From positions 44,719 to 108,718 of the forward strand of contig NZ_JACJRU010000027.1 of the NCBI RefSeq assembly GCF_014697425.1: 64,000 bases of DNA, given 5' to 3'. Under the pieces are notes generated by a model. It ran no database searches. It had not been told where the DNA came from and was given only the letters and a program-made list of their open reading frames with translations. The stretch's first letter is position 1, and the number at the start of each line of letters is the position of its first letter. Source of the DNA: Nostoc sp. FACHB-110. Its GTDB lineage: Bacteria; Cyanobacteriota; Cyanobacteriia; Cyanobacteriales; Nostocaceae. The translations under genes and the position numbers were made by a program. Shown here piece by piece: positions 9,316 through 17,741 of the stretch.

Positions 9316-11247
9316 CTATTTTTTCTGCCATTTTTGGATTGCTGCTTGAGCATCTTCATAAACAGCTGTGACTTCAGGAACTAAGTTAGCTGTTTCAATT
9401 GCTGCTTTGAGATTACCCTCTGCGGCGCGGCTTTTTGCAAGGTCTAAAATTTTTTCGCTCCATTTATTGATGGATTTTTGTGCCAAATCGAATCCAGGTT
9501 GACCTTGGGGAACTCGTTTGGCAACTTCAATGGCACGATTATAAGTAGATGCTTGCTCTGGCTTAATTAAGGCGTTTGCGGCATCTAGCAGAGTTTTGTT
9601 AGCGAGGTACAGTTTGGCTTCTTCTCGCCATTGCTTAATTGCTGCTTGTGCTTGAGGATAAATTGACTCATTTTTGCTGATTAATTGTGCCGCAGCAATA
9701 GCATTAGCATACTGTCTTTGCTTGGCACGCCCCTCAGCTAAATTGAGGATCATGTTGCTCCAAATCTTGATATTTTCTTGTGCTTGGTCGTAAAGTGGCT
9801 CGCCGGCTGGAATTTTGCGGGCTGTGGCAATTGCTAAACTAAGGTCGCTAGCTTGAGTTTGTCTAAGAGACATTTTTGCCAAGTCTAATACTGCTTGATT
9901 CCGTTTTTGGGACTCCGAATGAGAGTTGATTTGAGCATTAGACTGGTTTGTTGCTGAAATTAAGGTATTGTCGCTAGAAGATGCGGATAACATCTTTTGG
10001 CCTGTGATCAGTTTAGTTTGATTGCGGAGAAAAACTACTGTCACTAAAGCGATCGCTAACATCATACCTCCTCCCCAAAAGACCAGTTGCTGCCAAAATG
10101 AGCTTCTGGCTTTTTTCTCAGGCAAACGGGAGATATAAGGTTGTGGAATATCTGGAATAAACCGACCTCCCTTAGTCGCTTCTGGGGAAGGAGGAATTAA
10201 TTGTGATTTTTGTTTGAAATACTCTTGTTGTTCTGCTAAGTCTGGTGATTGGGGGATTTGTTCTGTTGGTAAGTAGAAATTTGGTGATTTAGAGCCAACC
10301 GCTTCTAAAGTTGATGCTTCTCCCCAAGTACCGATAGCTGGGGACTTAGCTGGATTTGTGGAGGATGTTGGTGCTAAAGGAGGTGCAGCTAAAGCTACAG
10401 CAAAGTTTTCCTCTGGAAAAATACTACCTTCTTCGTGGAGCTTAAATTCTTGAGGTGGTGTTTCACTGGGTTCTAAGGTGCTGGGGATAACCCCATTGGA
10501 ATGCTTCACCTCTGGATGCGGCAAGAGGGCTATGGCTTCTTGGGCGGCTGGAATAATTGCTACGGGGTTTTGTGTAGGCCGCCAATAGTGTTGGCACAAT
10601 TCGGGAGTGAAAACACTTAAATAGCTATCTAAAGCTACTAAATTGTTGCCCTGACCGGAACGCAAAGCGGCTAATAATGCCGCAGTGAAGAATCCGTAAC
10701 CTAACTCACTACTTTCACGGGAAAATTGCTCTGGTTCGCAAGAAACAATTGTTGCTAGTTGTAATTTTTTGGCTAGTTCGATAGTGTCTTGCCCAACGAT
10801 CGCATCGGCTTGGGTACTAGAAGCCCGGTTAATATCCAGCAGCACTAAAACATTGACTTGAGCTAATTGCAAGCTTTTGAGCAGCGATCGCACTTCAATC
10901 GCACTTTCCTGCACTAGTTCTGGATTTCCTTCCACAGGCATCAAGTAATCTTGACCTATATGGTTAACACCATAACCGCTAAAGAAAAACCATACATGAT
11001 CGCCTGGTTGCCAGCAGGCTGCGGCTAAGTCCTCCAACAAAAAGAGAATATTTTCCTTTGTTGGATAGGTGGATCTATCCCCAATTGGTGGCGAAGTATC
11101 TGTCATCAATAGACAGCGTTGGGGGGTAAAACCTGCTTCTTGAACTAAAAAGTTTTTTAACGCCTCAGCATCAGCTTGCGCGCAGCGTAAAGGTTGAAAG
11201 AATTGATATTGATTGATGCCGATTGCGATCGCCCAGTAATTTGCCAT
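9316..11247 (-). CDS. Caspase-fold (peptidase C14/orthocaspase) protein with non-canonical dyad
   Basis: A 643-residue protein. Residues 1-240 form a caspase-like p20 domain: YWAIAIGINQY, LRCAQADAEAL and the strand HVWFFFSGYGVNH. Active members have SGHG and D-x-C. Here these positions are Tyr92 (SGYG) and Asn140 (LLDIN), so both the His and the Cys are lost and proteolysis is unlikely. Residues 245-380 are a Pro/Ser/Glu-rich linker. One membrane segment spans about 386-407. The C-terminal part (450-643) has about four 50-residue helical repeats with a shared pattern of LAK...AI..A...P...Y..AQ..I..W. The N-terminal domain is probably cytosolic and the repeats extracytoplasmic. Non-canonical caspase homologues are known in filamentous cyanobacteria. 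A scaffold or sensor role is inferred. Confidence 0.88.
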   Translation of the reverse strand: MANYWAIAIGINQYQFFQPLRCAQADAEALKNFLVQEAGFTPQRCLLMTDTSPPIGDRSTYPTKENILFLLEDLAAACWQPGDHVWFFFSGYGVNHIGQDYLMPVEGNPELVQESAIEVRSLLKSLQLAQVNVLVLLDINRASSTQADAIVGQDTIELAKKLQLATIVSCEPEQFSRESSELGYGFFTAALLAALRSGQGNNLVALDSYLSVFTPELCQHYWRPTQNPVAIIPAAQEAIALLPHPEVKHSNGVIPSTLEPSETPPQEFKLHEEGSIFPEENFAVALAAPPLAPTSSTNPAKSPAIGTWGEASTLEAVGSKSPNFYLPTEQIPQSPDLAEQQEYFKQKSQLIPPSPEATKGGRFIPDIPQPYISRLPEKKARSSFWQQLVFWGGGMMLAIALVTVVFLRNQTKLITGQKMLSASSSDNTLISATNQSNAQINSHSESQKRNQAVLDLAKMSLRQTQASDLSLAIATARKIPAGEPLYDQAQENIKIWSNMILNLAEGRAKQRQYANAIAAAQLISKNESIYPQAQAAIKQWREEAKLYLANKTLLDAANALIKPEQASTYNRAIEVAKRVPQGQPGFDLAQKSINKWSEKILDLAKSRAAEGNLKAAIETANLVPEVTAVYEDAQAAIQKWQKK

Positions 11248-11445
11248 CCGCTCTTTGTAGGTTGTGGTGGACTTGCCTAAAATTGCGGTTGGCTTTGCTG
11301 AAAAAACAAAGCTAACCTATGTCTTATAGTCTTAAGGATTCTGCTCGAATCCCAAAAACTAAGTAATTTTTATTGCCTTTAATTCCAGTAAAAATTCTCA
11401 GACAATTTCAATTACAGGCCATGAGTAATAAGGAGCTTTAAGGTT

Positions 11446-12027
11446 ATGACCAGGAATGTTGTTTACCAACGATCATCGATCATTCCCTTTTTATTTATTA
11501 GTCAAATTGCCCAAAGAATCCGGATATTTCCATTAATATTTTTGCTCTTGTCTACTGTGCCTGTATGGTTTGCAGCAGAAATTATGTCATCACAAATAGT
11601 CAGAGCTTATACGGCTAGAGTTGACTTAATTATTGATAGATTACCAGATGAAAATTACGAAACTACGCTACGCAGAGCCGAGGCTACAGCTAGAGCCGCC
11701 GCCCAACGCAGTTTTGACCAGGATATATTAGCTACAGATGTTTCGATTATTGTTTCCGTACAGAGTTACGGTGCGATCGCCCCAATTCTGTCTTTAGAGG
11801 TTAGCCGCCCCCAATGGCGTTCTCGTCCTGATACTCAACGTTGGGCAACTTATTTTAAAACAGCGCGATCGCTACTGTTCTTTGAAAAAACCCCGACAAA
11901 TTCTCCTACTCTAGCTCCTATCAATACAGTTGCACCACCCGCGCAGCCAGCAAAAACACCACCAGTTCCAGGGGCTGCTCCCCCGCCTAGCGAACCAAGT
12001 GCTAACCCAGCTAACCAGCCTCAATGA
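11446..12027 (+). CDS. Conserved hypothetical protein with one membrane segment
   Basis: 193 residues; I do not recognise the family. A hydrophobic segment at about 26-47 (FPLIFLLLSTVPVWFAA) could be an uncleaved signal anchor. It is followed by an alpha/beta-looking region (55-150) with ARVDLIIDRLPDENYETTLRRAEA, a stretch of regularly spaced Ala/Arg helix, and TDVSIIVSVQSYGAIAPILSLEVSR. The last 40 residues are Pro/Ala-rich and disordered. It starts at ATG 11446 with AGGAG about 10 bases upstream. It is divergent from the caspase-fold gene and 119 bases upstream of rpmF. It is probably an envelope-facing protein of unknown function. Confidence 0.75.
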   Translation: MTRNVVYQRSSIIPFLFISQIAQRIRIFPLIFLLLSTVPVWFAAEIMSSQIVRAYTARVDLIIDRLPDENYETTLRRAEATARAAAQRSFDQDILATDVSIIVSVQSYGAIAPILSLEVSRPQWRSRPDTQRWATYFKTARSLLFFEKTPTNSPTLAPINTVAPPAQPAKTPPVPGAAPPPSEPSANPANQPQ

Positions 12028-12146
12028 TATTTTGTCTATCCACAATTCATATCCAGGTTTAGCAATGCTTCTGGGGAAAGATCATTACGGATGCCAATAG
12101 ATGGCTTAGAATAAAAAGGTTGTCAAAAAATGCGATATCCGCTACT

Positions 12147-12320
12147 ATGGCTGTTCCTAAGAAGAAAACATCCAAATCTAAAAGAGATAAACGTCGGGCT
12201 ACTTGGAGACGCAAAGCTGCTGTTGAAGCGCAAAAAGCTCTGTCTCTGGGCAAATCTATTTTGACTGGACGTTCTACATTTGTCTATCCTGCTGCTGAAG
12301 AAGAGGAAGAAGAATCCTAA
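12147..12320 (+). CDS. rpmF: 50S ribosomal protein L32
   Basis: A 57-residue basic protein of the large ribosomal subunit. It starts MAVPKKKTSKSKRDKRRATW, the defining L32 N-terminus; the longer reading frame upstream (from 12120) is not conserved. The C-terminus is AAEEEEEES, an acidic tail seen in cyanobacterial L32 proteins. The zinc-binding cysteines found in some L32 proteins are absent. A stem-loop follows 40 bases after the stop. Confidence 0.96.
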   Translation: MAVPKKKTSKSKRDKRRATWRRKAAVEAQKALSLGKSILTGRSTFVYPAAEEEEEES

Positions 12321-12359
12321 TTTCCAGTTAAGCAAAAGCGCAAGCATCACCGAAGATTT

Positions 12360-12380
12360 GAGCGGTAAAAGTCACCGCTC
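12360..12380 (+). terminator. rpmF downstream hairpin
   Basis: GAGCGGT at 12360-12366 pairs with ACCGCTC at 12374-12380 around a 7-base loop. A pyrimidine-rich stretch follows, but there is no long T run. It is the most likely rpmF transcript end. Confidence 0.5.
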
Positions 12381-12857
12381 AGGCTTTCTAGCGTTTTAGC
12401 AGTTGCAAAATCCTCTATGGGGTTTAGAAACTCAGCAGCTAAACAAAAAATTGGTAATGAGTAACCAGGAAAAACCATTACCCATTACCTCTTACCCATG
12501 ACTGATGATCAAATAATCATAATTAACAGTAAAATATCTTCTGCTCTTAAAGATTAGGTGTTCAGCAAAATTAATATTATTTCTCTTACTGAGTCTAGTT
12601 GTTGATGCTGAGGCTCTCGGAAACAATTAAGATTAACGCACAAATATCAACGTTGAGACTGGGTGTCAAGGGTGTAGGGGTGTAAGAAAATCTTACCCTC
12701 TACATCTTATATTCCCATACTCACAAGCGTAGGTTTTTAACCCAGTGATGAGTAGCGACTCTAAAAATCACGATTTAATCAGAGTTCCATCCCCCTCACA
12801 CCCTTACACCCCTACACCTGTCAGATATTCCCATACCCCTAAAACCCTGCTGAGAAT
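12381..12857. other. Intergenic region with short tandem repeats
   Basis: No gene is seen. The region has G-rich (about 12660-12690) and C-rich (about 12788-12825) arrays of the heptamer-like unit GGGTGTA / TACACCC. The two arrays could pair with each other over a distance of about 110 bases. Arrays of this kind are the short tandemly repeated sequences typical of heterocystous cyanobacteria. Confidence 0.6.
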
Positions 12858-13463
12858 ATGTTAGGAAAATTTTTTCAAAAACCAAATCAAGAACAGGGAG
12901 AACGTGTCCCACCAGGACAACACTTAGCTAAAGGTTTCCCTGTATTAACCTACGGTGCAACACCCCAAGTCAGTATAGAAGGTTGGGAATTTCGAGTTTG
13001 GGGTTTAGCGAAACCTGCTGTTTTTAGCTGGTCAGATTTTATGGCCTTACCACAGCACGAGTTTACAGCCGATTTTCACTGTGTCACGCGCTGGTCAAAG
13101 CTAGATGTCAAGTGGACGGGTATCAAGGTTACAGACTTCATGAATTTGCTAGAAGTAGAGCCACAAGCTGCACATTTGATGGAACATTGCTACGGTGGCT
13201 ACACTACTAACATTTCAATGGAAGACTTTGTTAGAGAAGAAAACTTCTTTGCTTTTCAACTGTTTGGTGAACCATTACCCGCAGAACATGGCGGGCCATT
13301 GCGGCTAGTTGTACCCCACCTCTATGCTTGGAAAAGTGCTAAATGGATTAATGGTTTGGAGTTCCTCAACCAAGAAGAACTAGGTTTTTGGGAGCGTAAT
13401 GGCTACCATCACCGTGGTGAACCTTGGGCGGAAGAACGTTACAGTAGTGCGTTTGGATTTTAA
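12858..13463 (+). CDS. Sulfite oxidase-type molybdopterin-dependent oxidoreductase
   Basis: A 201-residue protein consisting almost entirely of the oxidoreductase molybdopterin-binding domain (PF00174, sulfite oxidase/MsrP fold). FHCVTRWS places the molybdenum-ligating cysteine at Cys75. WTGIKVTDFM, GYTTNISMED, LPAEHGGPLRLVVP and YAWKSAKWINGLEF are the family cofactor-binding segments. There is no signal peptide or Tat motif, and neither the heme domain nor the dimerisation domain of true sulfite oxidases. It is therefore a short cytosolic member. The substrate is unknown. It starts at ATG 12858 and is convergent with the aldehyde dehydrogenase. Confidence 0.9.
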   Translation: MLGKFFQKPNQEQGERVPPGQHLAKGFPVLTYGATPQVSIEGWEFRVWGLAKPAVFSWSDFMALPQHEFTADFHCVTRWSKLDVKWTGIKVTDFMNLLEVEPQAAHLMEHCYGGYTTNISMEDFVREENFFAFQLFGEPLPAEHGGPLRLVVPHLYAWKSAKWINGLEFLNQEELGFWERNGYHHRGEPWAEERYSSAFGF

Positions 13464-13474
13464 TCTTTTATATT

Positions 13475-13498
13475 AGAGATGTTGCTTGCAACGTCTCT
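13475..13498. terminator. Short bidirectional hairpin
   Basis: AGAGATGTTGC and GCAACGTCTCT pair over 11 bases with one mismatch around a 2-base loop, between convergent genes. It overlaps the aldehyde dehydrogenase stop. The same motif forms a longer perfect hairpin at 63838-63866. Confidence 0.6.
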
Positions 13499-14879
13499 AC
13501 TTAATTAATCGCTTCAAAAAGGATAATTTGCCTTGATAGGGAGCGTAACGCCATTTCAAATCAAACCAAAAAGAGTTTCGCAGTACACTTTTATAGTGAG
13601 AGAAGGTATCAAAGCCAGCTTTGCCATGATAGTTACCAATACCACTATCACCTACACCACCAAAAGGCAAAGATGAGATAGCAACGTGCATAATTGTGTC
13701 GTTAATACAAACACCACCAGAAGATGTTGCTTGTAAAACTTGCTGTTGCAAGTTTTCGTTTTCTGTGAACAGGTATAAAGCTAAGGGTTTTGGACGGGAA
13801 TTAATTAAGGCGATCGCTTCTGTAATATCTGTATACTCAATCACAGGTAAAATCGGGCCAAATATTTCTTCCTGCATCACAGGATCGGTTAACGAAACTT
13901 GATCGATGATAGTAGGAGCAATGTAACGTTCTTCTGGTTTAGTTTCACCACCAATAATTATTTCACCATCTTTTAACAAACCGGATAAACGTTCAAAATG
14001 TTTTTGGCTGATAATTCTGGCATAATCGGGGCTATCTGCTGGATGATCACCATAAAATTCGTGGATAATTTTTTTCAAGCTATCTAGTAAATTTTGCTTG
14101 ATGCTTTTATCTACTAAAAGATAGTCTGGTGCAATACAAGTTTGTCCTGCATTCAGAAATTTTCCCCAGATAATGCGTCTGGCTGTATGTTCAAGATTAA
14201 TATTTACATCAACAATACAAGGGCTTTTTCCACCAAGCTCTAAGGTAACAGGTGTCAGATGTTTGGCAGCTGCTTCCATGACAATTTTACCGACGGCTGT
14301 GCCACCAGTAAACAGTATATGATCAAACTTTTCTGCTAACAGCTTTTGACTAACTTCTACACCTCCCTCAACTACAGCAATATACTCTGGTTCAAAATAT
14401 TGACCGATAATTTGGGCTAACAAACTAGAAGTATGCGGCGCAATTTCTGATGGCTTGAGAATTGAGCAATTACCTGCGGCGATCGCACCAACTAAGGGTG
14501 AGATAATTAAATTAAAAGGATAATTCCAAGGGCCAATAATTAGCACCACTCCTAGAGGTTCGGGATAGATTTTAGCCGAGTAGGAGAAAAATTCTAAAGG
14601 AACTTCTGCCTTTTTTGGCTTAGTCCAAGAAGTTAAATGTTTTATAGCATGAGTAATTTCTTTAACCAGGCTAATTTCTGTTGCGTAAGTTTCAAATTCA
14701 GGTTTATGTAAGTCTGCGTATAATGCTTGTAAAATAGCTTGCTCATTCTCCGCTATGGCTTGCTTGAGAGTTCTGAGCTTTTCTAATCTGAAAGAAATTT
14801 CTTGCGTTTTTCCAGTTTGGAAAAAGTCTCGTTGTTTTTGAATCAATCCAGTTATATTAGTTAATTCACTTGTAATCAT
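13497..14879 (-). CDS. Aldehyde dehydrogenase (class 3-like)
   Basis: An NAD(P)-dependent enzyme oxidising aldehydes to acids. It has 460 residues from the ATG at 14879, chosen over an upstream TTG (14897) because a GAGGA ribosome site lies directly before the ATG, inside the longer frame. The conserved segments are GPWNYPFNL, the LFTGGTAVGK cofactor loop, the general base Glu214 in LELGGKSP, and the nucleophile Cys248 in NAGQTCIAPDY. EEIFGPILPV and FGGVGDSGIG are the usual C-terminal motifs. The short length, hydrophobic bias and basic C-terminus are like ALDH3-type fatty aldehyde dehydrogenases. In cyanobacteria such enzymes may remove fatty or apocarotenoid aldehydes, but the substrate is not determined here. 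Confidence 0.94.
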   Translation of the reverse strand: MITSELTNITGLIQKQRDFFQTGKTQEISFRLEKLRTLKQAIAENEQAILQALYADLHKPEFETYATEISLVKEITHAIKHLTSWTKPKKAEVPLEFFSYSAKIYPEPLGVVLIIGPWNYPFNLIISPLVGAIAAGNCSILKPSEIAPHTSSLLAQIIGQYFEPEYIAVVEGGVEVSQKLLAEKFDHILFTGGTAVGKIVMEAAAKHLTPVTLELGGKSPCIVDVNINLEHTARRIIWGKFLNAGQTCIAPDYLLVDKSIKQNLLDSLKKIIHEFYGDHPADSPDYARIISQKHFERLSGLLKDGEIIIGGETKPEERYIAPTIIDQVSLTDPVMQEEIFGPILPVIEYTDITEAIALINSRPKPLALYLFTENENLQQQVLQATSSGGVCINDTIMHVAISSLPFGGVGDSGIGNYHGKAGFDTFSHYKSVLRNSFWFDLKWRYAPYQGKLSFLKRLIK

Positions 14880-15114
14880 ATTTCCTCTTTTGAGCAAAGC
14901 AAGTTTGAGAAAATTAAAGTATTTTTGTGGTAAACAATTAATATGGCATTCCTAAATGAAACGTAAATAAATTCACTACCTACTCCTTATCCCCAGCCTC
15001 ATTGAGTAATTTGTCAATCAAATATGATCGCTATATTTTAGCTAACTGTTAGTTATCTCCATAAATTATGAATTAATTAAATATATAACTCATAATTTAT
15101 TGTGGAAATTTGTT

Positions 15115-16260
15115 TTAGTTATTCAACGGTAGACAGATAATAAATTCGCTCCCTTTACCTAATACAGAATTAACTGAAATTTGACCTTGATGAGCCTCAA
15201 CAATACGTCGAGAAAGGTATAAACCTAAACCGCTACCTGCACTTTTGTGGCTGCCTTGGCGAAATCGTTCAAATAAAGTGCTTTGTTCTTCCGGAGGAAT
15301 CCCAGAACCAGTATCAGCTACCACAATATTAATATAATTACTACTAGCGGTAGATGAGGAGAGTCCAGAGGAGGAAATTGTGCTATTCTCTGTGGCAGAA
15401 AAAAGGCGAATCGTGATTTGTCCAGATTCAGTAAATTTGATGGCATTACCTACTAAATTGGTTAATAAACGATGTAGTTCCAGGCGATCGCCCATAGTTG
15501 TAGTATTAGTTAAATCCTCAGCATAATCCACTTTGATAGGCAATGCTTTTGCCTGGGCTAGGGTTGTAAGTTCACCAACTACTTCGTCTATTAATTGCTT
15601 TAAATTGACTGGTTGAAATGCTAAAGTTTTACGCCCAGCTTCAAATCGATATACTTCTAATAAGGTGTTGACCATTGATAACAAGTTAGCATTGCTCCGG
15701 GCCATAATAGTGAGTACTTCTTGCATTTGTGGTGACAACTGCCCCAACGCACCTTGTTCAAATAACATCAACATTCGATCTGCGGCGACTAAGGGAGTGC
15801 GTAAATCATGGGTGAGACGGGAAACAAAATCTTCTCGCTGACGGGCAATTTCATCACGCTCATCCATGCTATGCTTTAGCCTGAGCAGCGATCGCACTCT
15901 GGCAAGTAATTCATCTACGGTTACAGGTTTACGAATAAAATCATCAGCACCTAAATCTAAACCATGTGCCACGTTAGGCGCATCATGAGCAGTAATCAAC
16001 AAAATCGGGATATACTGTGGCAAGTTCATCTCACCACGGATGCGCTTGGTGACTTCATATCCATCAATTCCTGGCATCATCAAATCTAGCAATACCAAGT
16101 CGCAAGGAGAAGCTTCTAATTTTTCTAATGCTATTATGCCGTTTTCTGCGGTGCTAACTGTATAACCTTCTTCTTCCAAGATAGTTTTGATTAAAAAAAC
16201 GTTATCTGGTGAATCATCAACAACTAAAATTTTGTCAGGGCGAGGAGATAGTGAACTCAT
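15115..16260 (-). CDS. Receiver-histidine kinase (REC-HisKA-HATPase)
   Basis: 381 residues. The receiver domain comes first (about 9-125), with acidic pocket Asp15/Asp16, phospho-acceptor Asp59 in LVLLDLMMPG and Lys111 in RKPVT. A HisKA domain follows with His151 in SRLTHDLRTPL. The ATPase domain shows NLVGNAIKFTESG (N box), VVADTGSGIPPEE (G1) and GSGLGLYLSRRIVE (G2). A Ser-rich insert lies between the N and G1 boxes. There is no membrane segment or other sensor, so the input is probably a phosphoryl group passed to the receiver by another kinase. No cognate output regulator is adjacent. It is transcribed alone. Confidence 0.95.
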   Translation of the reverse strand: MSSLSPRPDKILVVDDSPDNVFLIKTILEEEGYTVSTAENGIIALEKLEASPCDLVLLDLMMPGIDGYEVTKRIRGEMNLPQYIPILLITAHDAPNVAHGLDLGADDFIRKPVTVDELLARVRSLLRLKHSMDERDEIARQREDFVSRLTHDLRTPLVAADRMLMLFEQGALGQLSPQMQEVLTIMARSNANLLSMVNTLLEVYRFEAGRKTLAFQPVNLKQLIDEVVGELTTLAQAKALPIKVDYAEDLTNTTTMGDRLELHRLLTNLVGNAIKFTESGQITIRLFSATENSTISSSGLSSSTASSNYINIVVADTGSGIPPEEQSTLFERFRQGSHKSAGSGLGLYLSRRIVEAHQGQISVNSVLGKGSEFIICLPLNN

Positions 16261-16493
16261 GTCAGCGAAGCGTCTCAGGTAGATGTGAGTTTTGCGGGCG
16301 AAACTTCTAGGTCGCTGCCACTTTTTAATGATTTATTAATGATTAAAAATTCCGCCCTGTACAGTGGCATAGCCTATAATTGTAATGTAATTGATAAGAA
16401 TTAAAAGTCAATTACATCAATAAGTTGTACTTGATATATTAGCAATAAATTCAGTCTATCGAAATTCATATTCAAAGTAATTAGTAAAAATTA

Positions 16494-16528
16494 AAAAGGC
16501 AAAAATCAAACAGATTTTTTGCCTTTTA
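16494..16528 (-). terminator. Terminator downstream of the PsbP-family gene
   Basis: AAAAGGCAAAAATC pairs with GATTTTTTGCCTTTT around a short loop. On the minus strand the stem is followed by an AT/T-rich run. It lies 40 bases after the stop of the PsbP-family gene. Confidence 0.7.
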
Positions 16529-16568
16529 ACTTATGACTTACTACTTACTACCCACCACCAATTGCTAA

Positions 16569-17114
16569 TTAATAAACGGTAAAAGAATCAACCACATTTT
16601 CCATAGTCCGCTTCACCTTTGACCACCGTTTTTCAGGTATTGAGGCATTGAAGGTAAACAACTTGCCACGGCCAACAGCAACACTAGCGATATTATGGCG
16701 TTGCTGGTTATTTGGGAGTTTTACCAAATACTCTAATATATAGTAGGTTTTTCCTTCCGTTTCTTTTTCTCGAGCATCCACCAATTCGGCTGTCCGACCA
16801 GAATCAGAAGGTGCAAGAGCCGCTTTTCCTAATTTATACCCAACTTCTGTGGGTGCGCCCAGTTCTTTTAAACTTTTCCCTTCAGGAACCGGACTAATAA
16901 CTACAGAGACATTTTCAGATATCTCAATTAAATCATGGAATACTACATCCGGGCCATTGTTAACTTTCACTGGCAACCAGCCATTGGGATATAAAAATTG
17001 ATAGCCATCAGTTGTATCTACATAACTTTTGAATCCAGCCGCAGTAGCTACATCAGGATTACTCAAGCTGAAACTCAAAATTAATAGCAAAATAAAAGTA
17101 ATTCTTTTCCACAT
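16569..17114 (-). CDS. PsbP-family photosystem II protein (CyanoP-like)
   Basis: 181 residues. An N-terminal signal peptide (about 1-25, with a hydrophobic ITFILLLILSFSLS core) ends at an ATAA|G-like site. The mature part shows the PsbP fold pattern: YVDTTDGYQFLYPNGWLPVK, GPDVVFHDLIE, NVSVVISPV, ELGAPTEVGYKL and YYILEYLVKLP. CyanoP binds photosystem II on the thylakoid lumen side and is thought to help in assembly. Most cyanobacterial CyanoP proteins are described as lipoproteins, but there is no lipobox cysteine here, so this protein would be soluble in the lumen. It starts at ATG 17114. It could be a PsbP-like paralogue rather than CyanoP itself. Confidence 0.87.
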   Translation of the reverse strand: MWKRITFILLLILSFSLSNPDVATAAGFKSYVDTTDGYQFLYPNGWLPVKVNNGPDVVFHDLIEISENVSVVISPVPEGKSLKELGAPTEVGYKLGKAALAPSDSGRTAELVDAREKETEGKTYYILEYLVKLPNNQQRHNIASVAVGRGKLFTFNASIPEKRWSKVKRTMENVVDSFTVY

Positions 17115-17741
17115 TGTTAAAGATTCCTCAGGGCTGGAAGCAACACAAACTAGCGTTATTGATCGTTTTTATTGTCCCATCATCTGGGTCTTTGCAGATG
17201 CCGAGATTAGTTACTTATGCTCACAACTAACGAATTACGCTGGTTTAACCTGGGTACGATACCACGAGAAATTGAGAAATGGTTTGGACAGGGCTGTTCT
17301 TCCCAAAAGCGAGAAGTTGGCTTGAAAAAGAGGTTAGAGACTAGAAGCTAGGGGCTAGAGAAGAAATGAGATTCTGCTGTAAATAGCTATCTTGAAAAAC
17401 TCAAATTACCCTCGAGGGTACTGCGATGCTGAATAATACTGAGCCAAGATGTTTGTTAACTCACATCTTGCACCTAGCCCCAGCGAATGGAATTCGCGGC
17501 TATACAAACGAAGTCCGCCTACGCGGACTGACGAGAAATCAAGGGTTTGGAACCCGCGCAGGCGGGTTTTGTCTGTGTAGCCGCGACTTCAGTCGCCTGG
17601 TGCAAGATATGAGTTAAAGAACAAACTTAACGGTAGCAAATATTTTTACTAGATAAATTGACAACCAGCCTCCAGATTCAACTGTGGGGTTCAAAAATCT
17701 CAAATCCATAACTGCTTGAGCGTAAAATTGAGGAAAAATAT
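17115..17741. other. Divergent region carrying a nested-palindrome element
   Basis: 627 bases between the PsbP-family gene and the DUF2278 gene. It has a short AGACTAGAAGCTAGGGGCTAG-like direct repeat near 17331-17360 (also seen near 41920) and the structured element annotated at 17458-17615. No protein gene is convincing. Confidence 0.6.
17458..17615. repeat. Nested-palindrome cloverleaf element, copy A
   Basis: The outer arms 17458-17474 and 17599-17615 are inverted repeats of 17 bases with one mismatch. Inside them are hairpin 1 (17483-17497), a 12-base stem 17498-17509 / 17571-17582 (two non-Watson-Crick pairs) that encloses hairpin 2 (17512-17529) and hairpin 3 (17551-17568), and then hairpin 4 (17583-17596). 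The core (about 17483-17596) is repeated at 28078-28192 with base changes on both sides of stems. The outer arms of the two copies are unrelated. It is probably a non-autonomous mobile or RNA-level element, and its function is unknown. Confidence 0.85.

Noticed and set aside
12660..12825. G-rich and C-rich repeats as a CRISPR array
   Set aside because: The units are only 7 bases with no unique spacers of 30-40 bases; they are short tandem repeats.
17483..17596. Cloverleaf fold resembling a tRNA
   Set aside because: No acceptor CCA stem with 7 pairs, no T-loop GGTTCGANTCC and no anticodon arm of the right size; the fold is a nested repeat.
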